This document shows positions 43,344 through 53,753 of a stretch of DNA of 64,000 nt, in pieces (the first letter of the stretch is position 1; the number at the start of each line of letters is the position of its first letter). Source of the stretch: Jackrogersella multiformis (lineage: Eukaryota > Ascomycota > Sordariomycetes > Xylariales > Hypoxylaceae). The position numbers and the translations under genes are program-made. The stretch is from assembly GCA_902806575.1 (NCBI GenBank), contig CADCXD010000002.1:2852001-2916000 (forward strand), written 5' to 3'. The notes beneath the pieces were generated by a model. That model had not been told where the DNA came from and ran no database searches. It saw only the letters and a list, made by a program, of their open reading frames with translations.

Positions 43344-44530
43344 GTTGGTGTTTGGTGTTTGAGGTAGGTTAAGGGGGAAGAGGGGGAGAGGAAGGGCGGT
43401 GGTTGTTTGGCTGCTGTGATGTCTCCCTGTAGGTATGCTTTTACGTGTCTATAGTATTACTTTACCTATAAGGGGTGAGAATTAGACTCTAGGTCATACC
43501 TTAAATACATAGATGTGGCTCCAGTTCCTTCTAACCTAGTGTTAATCTTGATATATCATCCCCGACACTTGTAGATATATTTAGGTGAACAGGTGTCAGG
43601 TGGTACATGTATTGACACAACCATTACCCGTATGCTCATTCATCGTGATCTTTTCTTGGTTTTTTGAGCCATTCGGGATGCTTAGCCAAGATGTGGCAGT
43701 CGTAGGGCACTTAGATGGCATTTACCAACATGTGAGGAAGATGGAATTTTCTGCAATATAGTTGCGTCTAACCCGTATCCCACCTTCCATATTTTCTTTT
43801 TTCTTTTCAACCACTTCCACCTGCGCTCATTGATTTGTTTCCTGTGGCTCGACAATGTTAGACGTAACTTATAGAAGGGAGTGCAGTCAACCTGAGTACT
43901 GGAAGACGAATTTCACAAGAGAGATGAGTTATTATTAAAGAAATTAAATAAAAAGAATTTTGAAAAAAAAAGGTACCTAAGGTAGTAGATAGATCCAAAC
44001 TGTGTTTCTTCTGTGCTACTAATACTGTATGTCATAATATATCGGCATAATCAGGTGTGTACCTAGTTACCTTACTAAGTGATTATTCCACAATAGACAT
44101 CCATCATTCGTCTAACATTACGGAAGGTGCATAGGAGTATGTTACTTTCCTTTAATACCTGGTATGTGTCGGAATTACCCCTTTGTACCTGTTTGAAAAA
44201 GGGTGACTTCCCTTAATGCTTACCTAAAAATCCTTCTATAAGAGGGACGTGGGCGGGGATAAGGGAGAAGGAGAGAATGAGAGGAAAAGAAGGAGAGAAG
44301 GCCACATCGATACCTACATAATTGGTTTAACAGCAATGCACTATTTATACCTACACACTGAATCTAGCTACGCTCGTGTATCAAATCATCTAAAATATGC
44401 TGAGACCCAGGATGTGATAATATTCAAAATATAGTAACAAAACCAGTGTCAAGAAATACGCCGACCTAACTGAATGTACGTACAAGTTACAAACCATCCT
44501 TTTTCACATCATCAATCAACACCTATCTCA
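43344..44530. other. Convergent intergenic region, 1.2 kb
   Basis: Between the 3' ends of TYR1 and the flavoprotein dehydrogenase gene. A10-type run near 43961; no gene seen. A purine-rich GGGAGAAGGAGAG stretch lies at 44254-44305. Confidence 0.5.
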
Positions 44531-46322
44531 TTAAGCAGGCCCCAGCAGCTCCTCAGCAATGGCCCTCCCGGCCGCCCTGCCCGAGAATATACACCCGCCG
44601 AGGAACGTGCCCTCGAGAGAATTATACCCGTGGACGCCGCCACCTCCAAACCCAGCTACTTCGCCCGCCGCGTACAGGCCTGGAAACTTCTCGCCGTCCG
44701 TCTTCATCACGTTGCTCTCGAGGTTCGTCTCGAGGCCCCCAAGCGTCTTGCGCGTGAGCAGGTTCATCCGCACGGCGATCAGGGGCCCGTGTTTCGGATC
44801 GAGCAGGCGATGGGGCGGCGCCACGCGGCTGCGGCTGTCGGGCCAGTAGTTGCGGCCGTTGCGGATCAGCATGGCCTGCGCGTCCTTGCAGTAGTCGTTG
44901 TTCATCTGGCCGTCGCGGGTCTCCACGGTTTCCCGGATGGCTTCGGGGTCGAGCTGGGGCCCGCCGACGGTCTCGGCGAGCTCGTTCATGCCGGCGACCA
45001 GGTCCTCGAGGTTGTCGCGCACGACGAAGTCCTTGCCGTGCTTCTGGAAGTTCTGCACCGGCACCGTGCCCTTGGAGCTGAAGAGCCGGTTCATGAGGAC
45101 CTGCCAGATGCTCTTCGCGGTCAGGTCCGGGTTCTGCTCCGAGCCCGACAGCGCGAACTCGCGCGCGATGATGGTCTGGTCGAGAATGAACCACGTGTAG
45201 TCGTACCCGGTGCTGCAGATGTACTTGAGCGTCGCTAATGTGTCGCAGCCCGGGTAGAGGAATGGCGGAAGCCGCTTGCCGGTTGCGTCGATCCATAGCG
45301 ACGACGGAGCAGGGAGGACACGAATCCCGTGGTCCGGCCAGATGGGATTCCAATTCTGCAGGCCCTCGGTGTAATGCCACATCCTATCCCGATTGACGAA
45401 GCTGGCACCAGCCTCCTCGGAAATCCCCAGCATCCGGCCATCGACGTGCGCAGGAACGCCGATGACGAAGTTCTCCGGTACCTTCGGGCCTAGGCGATCT
45501 ACAGGCCAGGCTTTCTTCACAGCCTCCACGTTGCCGCCGATGCCTCCGGAAGACACAATCACTGCCGCGCCGTGGAGCTCGAAATCGCTGACTTCCGTCC
45601 TCGACGTCTTAACTCCTCTCGGCGACGAATCCGGCTCCAGAACCTTTCCTCGGATCCCGGATGCCCTGCCATTCTCGTCGACCAACAGCTTGTCCACCCT
45701 ATGCCTAAACTTGAACTCCACGATCCCTTTCTTCGCGGCCTCTTGGACGGGCTCCGCGAATACGCGCACAACCTCAGGTCCGGCGCCCCAAGTGATGTGG
45801 AAACGCGGGACCGAGTTGCCGTGGCCGTCGGCAGTACCATCGCCGCGCTCGGCCCACCCCACATTGATCACTACAGTAGGTGTTAGTAGGTAATTGCCCA
45901 TCAAAGAAGGTAATCTCAGAGCTCTAGTGAATTAAATGCCACATACTAAACCCAGCGCCACGGTCCTTGAGATACTTCTCCATGCCATCGGTGGCGAAGT
46001 CGACGAAGGCTTCGGCCCAACGGCGCGGCCAGATGTCCTCGCTGTCTAGGCGGTCGAAGCGCGCCGACCCCATCCAGTCGCGCAAAGCTAGGGCATGGCT
46101 GTCCTTTATACCCATGCGTCTCTGAGAGGCCGAATCGACGCAGAAGATGCCTCCAAGGGACCAGAATGCCTGGCCGCCGAGATTCTGCTCGCCTTCCTGG
46201 TCCACGATGAGGGTTCTCACGCCTCGTTGCGACAGCTCGAAGGCAGCTACCAAGCCGGCCAGGCCGCCGCCCACGATGATGACAGGGAGCTTCTGCTCCG
46301 AAGCGCCGTTCTCGTTCGCCAT
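44531..46322 (-). CDS. KstD-like FAD-dependent dehydrogenase
   Basis: Exon 1 46322..45947, a 76-nt intron 45946..45871 (GTATGT, CTGTAG), exon 2 45870..44531; the phases close to 571 aa. The N-terminal dinucleotide fold is clear (PVIIVGGGLAGLVAAFELSQ, then LIVDQEGEQNLGGQAFWSLG). Further: RFHITWGAGPEVVRVFAE, AAVIVSSGGIGGNVEAVKKA, WPDHGIRVLPAPSSLWIDA and the C-terminal FAD loop FPGLYAAGEVAGFGGGGVHG followed by YNSLEGTFLGGCIFSGRAAG. This is the fumarate reductase / 3-ketosteroid-1-dehydrogenase fold, nearest to the bacterial 'FAD-binding dehydrogenase' family. It probably oxidises or reduces a C=C bond next to a carbonyl; the substrate is not readable. There is no signal peptide. The 3' half is very GC-rich and opens spurious antisense frames. 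Confidence 0.9.
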
Positions 46323-46998
46323 TGTTCTTCTTTTTCTCTGGCTTTTACGCTGCTGGTCTCTTTTGTGGTGAACAGGTGTAGGTGGTTAATTACCTACCTA
46401 CGATGTTGATTCACATTGAAATGCGCCGTGAACGAAACGAGTGATAAATATTGTAAAGGAGCTGGTGCAACTCGGTGTATTATTACCTACCTAGGTATTT
46501 AGCATTGAGTAGGAACAAGGATGGGTGGCTGGAGCCGAAGGATGCGTTCTTGTGATATATAAAAGCTGACTTCTTTTATTCGCCTCTGTGGGGTATTTTA
46601 GATGCCCCTTGTTCTACCTACCTAGTAAAAGATGCAACTAGTGACCAAAGAGGGGGGAATCTGTAAGGTTTCTAGAGGGCAAGCAAAAATCGGCCCGGGG
46701 AAGGGAGACAGCGGGGTTAGCAGGGGTGCCGAGGCTTCTCTCATCGAATGATAATCACCATCCTTTGTCCCTTCACAAATACATATGTCTCCCGATTCTC
46801 AGCTGTTGCATACTTAATAGGAGAAAGGAGACGAGTTTAGGTAGTGTTTAATGACTACACTACTACCTAGGTAGGTATACTTCGTTCACGTAGGTATTAC
46901 CGACGGCTCCTTCCCTTCCTCAAGCCACAAGACAGTCCTCTCCGGCGCCCTCCCCTCCCCTCCCATCCGAGCCCGAGTCCCTTCCCCCCTCCGCTGTT
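46323..46998. other. Intergenic region with CCTAGG palindromes
   Basis: Promoter side of the flavoprotein gene. CCTAGG sites near 46490 and 46865. No gene seen. Confidence 0.5.
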
Positions 46999-47484
46999 TC
47001 ATGTATTATGGCCATGTTCTCCCTCAAGTTCTTTGAGCATCTCCCACACCTCCGCCCCCCGCCTCACAGCCCGTCCAATCACAGCCACAACGACGCCGAC
47101 GACAATGGCCACCGCAATCCATGTCCACATCGGGTTCTCGCACTTCCCCGGGGTTGGCACCATCACCGGCACATGTACTACCTGTTGCTCCACAGTGTAA
47201 GGTATGTAGATGGGGGTCGGCGTTGCGCTAGACATCGGTTTTAGTTATCATTTGTCTCCCTCGTGGCCTGCAATTGGAGCTGGACGGGTAAAGGCTACTA
47301 TGCAGATAGGTTGACCTACGCCATTGGTTGGGTGATGGTTGTCATGTAGAACACCTCCCTATAATAAACACTGTTACTTGCTGCTCACAGAAAGCCCATG
47401 GCAAGATGGGTGGACTTACTCTACGGTGACGGTGACGGTGGCGGCGGCGTCGATGGTTTCGGTGATGGTGGTGACTTTCTCCAT
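46999..47484 (-). CDS. Small single-TM protein, 2 exons
   Basis: Proposed exon 1 47484..47420 and exon 2 47227..46999, joined across a 192-nt intron (GTAAGT donor, GTCTAG acceptor); the phases close to 97 aa. The joined N-terminal half is Thr/Val-rich (EKVTTITETIDAAATVTVTV, then DATPTPIYIPYTVEQQVVHV), followed by one strong TM helix (WTWIAVAIVVGVVVAVIG) and a short basic then acidic tail (RAVRRGAEVWEMLKELEGEH). An unspliced version could start at 47235 (78 aa). I do not recognise it. The open frame, the composition and the good donor argue for a real short gene, which ordinary gene finders might miss. Confidence 0.5.
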
Positions 47485-48649
47485 TGTCGGCGGTGGCTAG
47501 TAGCTGGTTGGGTGCGTAGTGGTGATGGTGGAGGTGTTGATGAAGGTGAAAAGAATGGGCGAGGAATAAAGCAGCCCGTCTATTTATTGCTCGCCCTAGT
47601 CATTCATCAATGATATAAATGGAAGGAAAGGGTCTCTATTATCAAATGCTTTTTGGTATGACCAGTAGGTATAACCAATGTCTCATTCTAAAAGCTCGAA
47701 GGAGTTATTTGGTTTTTCTTGATTGTCGGCAGTATCTACTAAATTACATTGACAGGAGCTTCACCATAGAAGAGCAAACTCCCTCAATCCTCCTATCTTG
47801 CGAAGGCAAGTACTACAAGTTCATCTTAGATCACCATCGTTATACCTCCAGTGTTGGCCCTCGAAAAATATAGGGAAGCCTCATAACAGTACGCATGCCT
47901 AGGTATGAGATATTATATCTTTAATAATTGCATGAGAATTCCGACTGGATACAATGAACCCGGGAAACCGCCTTCGGTTTTAGCTGGGAAAGTGGGATTC
48001 GATATTAACAGCTGCAAAGAGAACCATTACGAATGATACCTACATGTTGCTCTCTCATATTTCTATAGCTTCAGTTGATCTAGGAAATAGGCACCTAGAG
48101 AAATGCTACACTTTACCTATATAGGGGCTAATAAAGCGCCATTTTCTTATCTTTAAACTTCCATATGGCTAATGTAGGACGAGTCCCCTTTTGAGTTTCC
48201 CAAACTAAGACTTGAATGTCTCATAGCACTTGTGTTCATACTGAAATCAGTACCTACATATCCTCTCCTTCCTAACGTTATATGCTACCGGCTGAAACCT
48301 ATCCGTTGAGGCTGTAGCAGGCCTTGGGTAATCCTTACCTAGGTTCTCCCCTGAATCTGTCTTCGCTCATAATAATAATGCACAGCACAAATGATGCGAA
48401 TGATATGGCGTATAAAATATGAATTAGTAGAAGTCTAGACCAACTAGTCTCACGGTGATGTCGCCTAATATAGCATGGAAGCTTAAGATAAACTTTGAGC
48501 CTGATCGCTTGGTGGCTTATAAGTAGAATCATAGTTACCTAGGTAGTCAACATATGTTAGTTGTTTATTTGTATATAAAAGGTCGGTAGTCCACCCAGTT
48601 TACCTGTCCATAGACTATTACCTATGATTCAAGAATCCGCAAAGAAAAA
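47485..48649. other. Intergenic region, 1.2 kb
   Basis: No supported gene. An 84-aa ORF at 47619-47873 (+), with KARRSYLVFLDCRQYLLNYI, has no recognisable family. CCTAGG sites at about 47898, 48338 and 48538. Confidence 0.45.
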
Positions 48650-49405
48650 ATGAAGCAATCAATGGTTAAATTCAGTCCAAAGACTGTCAGTTTGTTTCTG
48701 GCAGTCTTTTGCTTGGCTCCATTCTCTGCTATAGGTTCGCCAACACGCACTTCAACCAACGCTGAACTCAACGCTCTACACCCTACGACCACCAAAATCA
48801 CTAGCCAACAATGGCCCAGCCTGGTGGACTATACTACTCCTGGACGACCCCAAATGATGGAAATCGTCAACAATGCGGTTAAAAAAACCCGCGGGATGCA
48901 ATGTGCAGCACTCAAGGAGAACGTCGTCTGTGATAGAATCGAATGGTTCACCAAGCAAGACACCAGAGGCAACGAAACATGGAATAAAGTGTTGACGAGG
49001 TTGGTGTCCTACCAAGTATTCAAGCAGTCCCTTCCGGAAAAGGCGGATTTGGCTGCCTTCGCTACGGTGCTGGATACTATTCGAGGTGGAAATGAGATCA
49101 TTGCTGAACCGGGATCGCTTGTCGGGGACAACGTCAGGATTCTTGATGCGATTGATCTTATCCTCAATGACATATGCGGCCAGACATTGAAAAGCAAAGT
49201 CGACCCACGACTTCAAGAGATGGTGGATATCATTCAAGCCGGCCTCCGTACCCTCCAGCCACCATATGAAGTGCAACCCTCGCCACCACCGTGTCGCTGT
49301 ATCGCCGATCCACTCAATCGCACGGTTTGCCTCGAGGAGGCCGTAATCAATTGGGATGTCAACAGAGTGGGATGGAATTGCAATTGTCTGGAAGTGGGAT
49401 GCTAG
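48650..49405 (+). CDS. Secreted Cys-rich protein of unknown function
   Basis: Single exon, 251 aa, or 247 aa from the second Met. A signal peptide is clear (TVSLFLAVFCLAPFSAIG, cleavage probably near Gly29-Ser). The mature part has nine cysteines: two near residues 84-93 (MQCAALKENVVCDR), one in NDICGQTL, and six in the C-terminal 40 residues (PPPCRCIADPLNRTVC, then GWNCNCLEVGC). Two N-glycosylation sequons (NETW, NRTV) are present. The middle is helical in look (PEKADLAAFATVLDTI). I do not recognise a domain. Size, secretion and clustered cysteines fit a small secreted protein of the effector or wall-associated kind, but that is only an inference. Confidence 0.75.
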   Translation: MKQSMVKFSPKTVSLFLAVFCLAPFSAIGSPTRTSTNAELNALHPTTTKITSQQWPSLVDYTTPGRPQMMEIVNNAVKKTRGMQCAALKENVVCDRIEWFTKQDTRGNETWNKVLTRLVSYQVFKQSLPEKADLAAFATVLDTIRGGNEIIAEPGSLVGDNVRILDAIDLILNDICGQTLKSKVDPRLQEMVDIIQAGLRTLQPPYEVQPSPPPCRCIADPLNRTVCLEEAVINWDVNRVGWNCNCLEVGC

Positions 49406-49525
49406 AATTCAACGGGGATCAAATAAATCACATCGGGTTGACTAAAATTATTACCTACCCTTTTTTGGTTGATAGGAAATGCATCTCTTATATCTTCAAC
49501 TTCGCGTGAACCTTGACTTATAACT

Positions 49526-50853
49526 CTAATAGCCCCTCTTCCTACTCACTCTATTCAAATACTCCTTGCCCTCACTTAGGTTTTGAAGGTTAATTTTTAG
49601 GATATCCAGCAGGCGGTCAATGTATCTTGTTGAGTTACCACTGACATGTGGTGTAATGATGACGTTCTTCGCATTCCACAGCGGGTGCCCCTTCGGCAAT
49701 GGCTCGGGGTCAGTAACATCCAGAGCGGCCCCTCGGATCCAGTCGTTGTTGAGAGCCGTTATCAAGTCGTCGGTGTTGATGACCGGTCCTCTTCCGATGT
49801 TGGCGATGAACGTCTTCTTTCCTTTAAGAGTCTCCAACTGCGGGGCTGAAATTAGCCCCTTAGTCTGGGGCGTCAGGGGTACGGCGAGCACCAGGAGATC
49901 GAGGTCCGCGGAGAGGAACTCGGTAATCTCCTCCTGCTCCGTTCCAGAAAACCATTTAGATGGAAATGTACCATCTGGGTCGCCCAAGCCAGGAACGATA
50001 TAGGAATTATCGCGGCGCGACTCAGGGGTCGGCCGCGGCCTGTTCGTGTAGGCGTAGACATCCATCCCTAGGGCTTTGGCCACTCGCGCCACCTGCCTTC
50101 CGATACTTCCATACCCCAAGATACCGCTGTATAGCATGATTAGCGCCGACTTTCAAAAGCCATATTTTAAGATGCATAAGATGACTTACACTCGTTGGCT
50201 AACGGCGTCCTGGGTGTCTGAATCGTTGAAACTATGATCCCATTTATGTTCCTTCATGTTGTCAAGGAAGCGTGGAACTGTACATCTTTAGATGGAGATT
50301 TTCACCATGAGAAACTCACATAAAGACAACTTACTGTCGTGCTGAAAGGCGAGGAATGTGCAAATGATCCATTCCGCAATCTGGGGTCTGTTACAATCCG
50401 GGTGAGATCAGCCATGAAGGGATTCCTATATAATGTGGAGAACTAGCGTCCTGGCGCAACTTACGGGTGAACACCATTTGCCGTGCAGAAGGCAATATCC
50501 GTATCGGTGAATAATGGATTGTTCAAGATGAAGTTTGCGCCGGCACTCTGGAGCTGGACTAGCTTCAGATTTGGTGCGTCGTCCTTGGTAGGGAACTTGG
50601 GGCCTGTGAGTAGAATGGTGACGGCCTTCCAATGCTCCTCCACGAGATGACTCGGTAACGGGTCATCTCTCCAAGTGTCCCAATTTACGTGGGCGACTTC
50701 TAGGCCGGGAAACGTCTTATGCAAGTCGTCGATGTATGCGGCGGGCGGTTCCCAGGGCACTAGCATGAGAAGCTTGTGCCCTTTCAAGTCCTTGTTCGAC
50801 GCCATCTCCACGTCGGCAGTGCCTGATGGGTTTTCCTGTAGGATATTTCTCAT
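49526..50853 (-). CDS. D-isomer-specific 2-hydroxyacid dehydrogenase, 4 exons
   Basis: Exons 50853..50465, 50387..50335, 50277..50190, 50126..49526, with introns of 77, 57 and 63 nt, all GT/AG; the phases close to 376 aa. A second possible start (MASNKDLKGHKLLML) lies 16 residues in. N-terminal catalytic part: LVQLQSAGANFILNNPLF, then ANGVHP joined to PQIAEWIICTFLAFQHD. NAD-binding part: VGILGYGSIGRQVARVAKAL, LLVLAVPLTPQTKGLIS, FIANIGRGPVINTDDLITAL (catalytic Arg), DVTDPEPLPKGHPLW (Glu) and ITPHVSGNSTRYIDR (His). The family reduces 2-keto acids or oxidises D-2-hydroxyacids with NAD(P). The exact substrate (glyoxylate, hydroxypyruvate or other) cannot be decided. It is cytosolic by the lack of a targeting signal. 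Confidence 0.93.
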
Positions 50854-51412
50854 GATTTTACTAGGTAAGTAATTAAGGTTGTGATGATTTAGATATGCAG
50901 GTAGCTACCTAGGTAAGTAGCATATGTTGAGAAGTGGCGTTGAGTGTTTGAATGGTGTCAATTATGAGGGTTAATACCTACAGGCTACCACCCATGCCCT
51001 TATGCAATTCCCCGCCTCGATCGATCGCTGCCGACTTAGGCCGCCCTGATGGCGCAATCGGAAGTTAATAAGCCTGTACGAAAAAGGTAAGTGAAGCTTG
51101 TACAGTGGACCAGACCAATAAAGCCCCTTTAACGCGATAGGTACCTGATAGATAGACACTTAGGTAATCAATCTGAGCTTTATCTAATAAAGACGACAGA
51201 GTGGATGACTAACCCCGATTAGCGGATAGCTGCCTAGCGCATTGTACGCAGGTTACGCGGCTTATCTAAACACTTACTCCTCTATTAGGTACTACCTTAA
51301 TTATTCAATCTTGAATTGATCTTCTCATCTTTTTTAAGGGACCTCAGATTATGGGCTTTCAAAAACAAACCCACTCATACTCAAATATCGCTTCTGCTCA
51401 GATTGAACAACT
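50854..51412. other. Divergent upstream region
   Basis: Between the hydroxyacid dehydrogenase gene (-) and the F-box-like gene (+). One TACCTAGGTA at about 50906. No gene seen. Confidence 0.5.
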
Positions 51413-52879
51413 ATGTTGTTACTAGATCTACCCCCGGAAATTTTATATTATGTCGTCGTGGAATCAATGCCCGAAAGTTTCGAGAACCTCTTACTAAGTT
51501 GCCGCTCTGTGTACGCATGTGGGAAACACTTGATCAAGATACACAACCATCGTAAACAAGAATGGGGCAACATGGTGTTCAACAACCAGTTCGATTGCAT
51601 GTCTGCTTACAGCTGGCTTCACTGGATCGCCGATGAACCAGCTCTGCGAAAATATATCGAAACGGCTCACTTCAGCATGCGACAAGAACACGCCCAACAG
51701 TTTGAAACATTCAGACGGTATATGTGGGATCCCTCAGCTATAGACCGCATGGGAGATCTTATCAGGGAATCACCATACCTACGAAAAGCCGGAGTAGACA
51801 CGGAGAGGTGGGTAAATCATACCCTTTTCGGCAAAGTTGATCTTGATCGAAAATACTTGGCATTCATCGCAACATTCTTTCTCACGCTTTTGCCTAACGT
51901 CAAGACTTTGGTACTCCCACGTGCCTTAAAATATGAAATTCAACCTCCGTCCGATACCGCACAAGATGATGGCGTTTGCTCGGAAGTGTGGAATGTGATG
52001 GAAGCCATTAGGAGGAGGATCGAGGAGAACCCTGAAGGTGCCTCGCTGGGGAACTTGACCACATTGCAATCACGGGAACACAGATTCTCTGATATCATTG
52101 TGCAATTACGCTCTCTATCGCCCTTCTTGGCTATGCCAAACCTCAAAGAGTTATTCTGTACTCACTGTGTTGCCGTCAACAATGACCCGGTTGGTGTGGG
52201 ATATCGCTGGCACTACCCTGGTATCAGCTCGGGTCTACGCAGCATCGTACTGGAGTATAGCTGTGTAGATAGTGATAGCATCTCTCAGCTGCTCGCCCAC
52301 ACACCTCATCTAGTATCATTTAACTATAGCCATAAGATCAAGAGCGACGACGTCGAGTTCAACTGGGATGCCGGGGCATTTATCAATGCTATCGGGAAGC
52401 ACGTCGGCGATCACTTGGAGGAACTTACCCTGACCGTAATAGACCTTGTCGGCGTAACAGTCAATGAGGTCATCTCCATGAAGGGATTCACAAAGCTCAA
52501 ATCTCTCGAACTTGACATCTGCCTATTTTCAGATCCTTCCATACAGCCTGACGAAAGTAGCGAAGCTGTCTACACACCCCCCGTAGAAGGTTTCACTCCG
52601 TGGACAATCGGATCCGTCCCGCGCTTAATCGAGATCATACCCCTATCCTTAGAATATCTGAACTTGGCGATTATCGACGATCGTCCACTAATCTACCCCG
52701 AAATTGTGAAGAGGCTATTATTCAACTTCGCGGTCGACCGCCCAAGATTTCTACCCAACCTGAACGACATTTGGGTGTCATGGGTCGAGACCCCATCAAA
52801 CGAAATAGAATCAGACTACATACGCACTTGTGCCGAATCCGAAGGTGCACTTTGTGACCCAACTGGGGAGTATCCATAG
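51413..52879 (+). CDS. F-box-like protein
   Basis: Single exon, 488 aa. It opens with an F-box-like helix set (MLLLDLPPEILYYVVVESMP, then LLLSCRSVYACGKHLIKIHN). The rest is a leucine-rich, solenoid-like region: YLAFIATFFLTLLPNVKTLV, LSPFLAMPNLKELFCTHC, GLRSIVLEYSCVDSDSISQL, HLEELTLTVIDLVGV, FTKLKSLELDICLF and LEYLNLAIIDDRPL. This organisation is typical of the large, fast-evolving F-box families of Pezizomycotina. By family knowledge it would act as an SCF ubiquitin ligase adaptor; the substrate is unknown. Confidence 0.82.
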   Translation: MLLLDLPPEILYYVVVESMPESFENLLLSCRSVYACGKHLIKIHNHRKQEWGNMVFNNQFDCMSAYSWLHWIADEPALRKYIETAHFSMRQEHAQQFETFRRYMWDPSAIDRMGDLIRESPYLRKAGVDTERWVNHTLFGKVDLDRKYLAFIATFFLTLLPNVKTLVLPRALKYEIQPPSDTAQDDGVCSEVWNVMEAIRRRIEENPEGASLGNLTTLQSREHRFSDIIVQLRSLSPFLAMPNLKELFCTHCVAVNNDPVGVGYRWHYPGISSGLRSIVLEYSCVDSDSISQLLAHTPHLVSFNYSHKIKSDDVEFNWDAGAFINAIGKHVGDHLEELTLTVIDLVGVTVNEVISMKGFTKLKSLELDICLFSDPSIQPDESSEAVYTPPVEGFTPWTIGSVPRLIEIIPLSLEYLNLAIIDDRPLIYPEIVKRLLFNFAVDRPRFLPNLNDIWVSWVETPSNEIESDYIRTCAESEGALCDPTGEYP

Positions 52880-53194
52880 TACATGCCGAGATTACCTAGG
52901 CGCTTGTGCGGCACCAGATAAACGATACTAGGTGAGAACATACTTCGACCTCAATTTTAAGCCGAATTATCTATCTACCGCTATCGATCATCCATGAAGT
53001 CATCGACATCTATCTTTTAGATGTACTTTTCCTATCACTTATCACGGTACTTAATTTGATCAGCTCCTAGGTTTCATTTCATTATTCTGTGAAAAATATA
53101 CAGCACTCGCTATTTACATATATTATATCCCGTCGCTTTTATAGGAATTTATAGAATATTCTCCTTACTGATAGGGAGAACATGATTATTCAAT
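52880..53194. other. Intergenic region
   Basis: AT-rich, with one CCTAGG at about 52896 and one at about 53066. No gene seen. Confidence 0.4.
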
Positions 53195-53753
53195 ATGAGC
53201 TCTTTTCCTGGCTTTATCGACGACGGGGAGGATTGCATCGTTGTCGGGATCAAGAGCCGACACGTCCTTAAAATTCAATCTGCCTCTGTATCTATAACAG
53301 TATTAAACGATCACGATACTGTCACTTACATTATCTACCCCCCCTTTCGACATCTCAACCTCTTACTTCTCGAAGGAGGATAAAAGCTCTACGCGGGGAA
53401 GGGAATACACACGCGATCGATAGGTACGTAACTCATAGTTTCTCCCTCATTCTTATCTAGATGATTCAAGCAGCTCGTTGGCTATATCTATCTTAAGCCT
53501 AGTATTCTCAGCGACGCAAGCCTACATCATAGTGCAGAGGTCCTTGGGCAAGGAGTTTTCGACTTTGCCTGAGGTTGGAACGACAAACCCCGATATAGAG
53601 CTACCGGTCCAAAGGGGCGATCAAAGCATCACGGCAGGAGAACCTATTTCAACTGAAATACTGGGCTACATGAAATACTCTGTTGAGATTCTCCCTAACC
53701 TTGGTCGGTTGCATGTTCGACTGTCACTTAAAGGTAGTGTTATGAACCCCTAA
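53195..53753 (+). CDS. Possible small 3-exon gene (doubtful)
   Basis: Candidate exons 53195..53299, 53387..53423, 53461..53753 have GT/AG borders and phases that close to 144 aa. The peptide begins MSSFPGFIDDGEDCIVVGI, continues LYAGKGIHTRSI and has a hydrophobic segment (LAISILSLVFSATQAYIIVQ) followed by a hydrophilic tail. The first intron has a weak AAAAG acceptor. Without that splice the frame ends at 53383. I do not recognise the product; it may be a short membrane protein, a relic, or chance splice sites. Confidence 0.3.

Noticed and set aside
42500..43372. Long alternative plus and minus ORFs over the last TYR1 exon
   Set aside because: Shadows of the GC-rich exon; the TYR1 frame carries all the conserved motifs.
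44474..45380. 254- and 252-codon ORFs over the flavoprotein gene
   Set aside because: Out-of-frame shadows of a GC-rich 3' half; no protein features.
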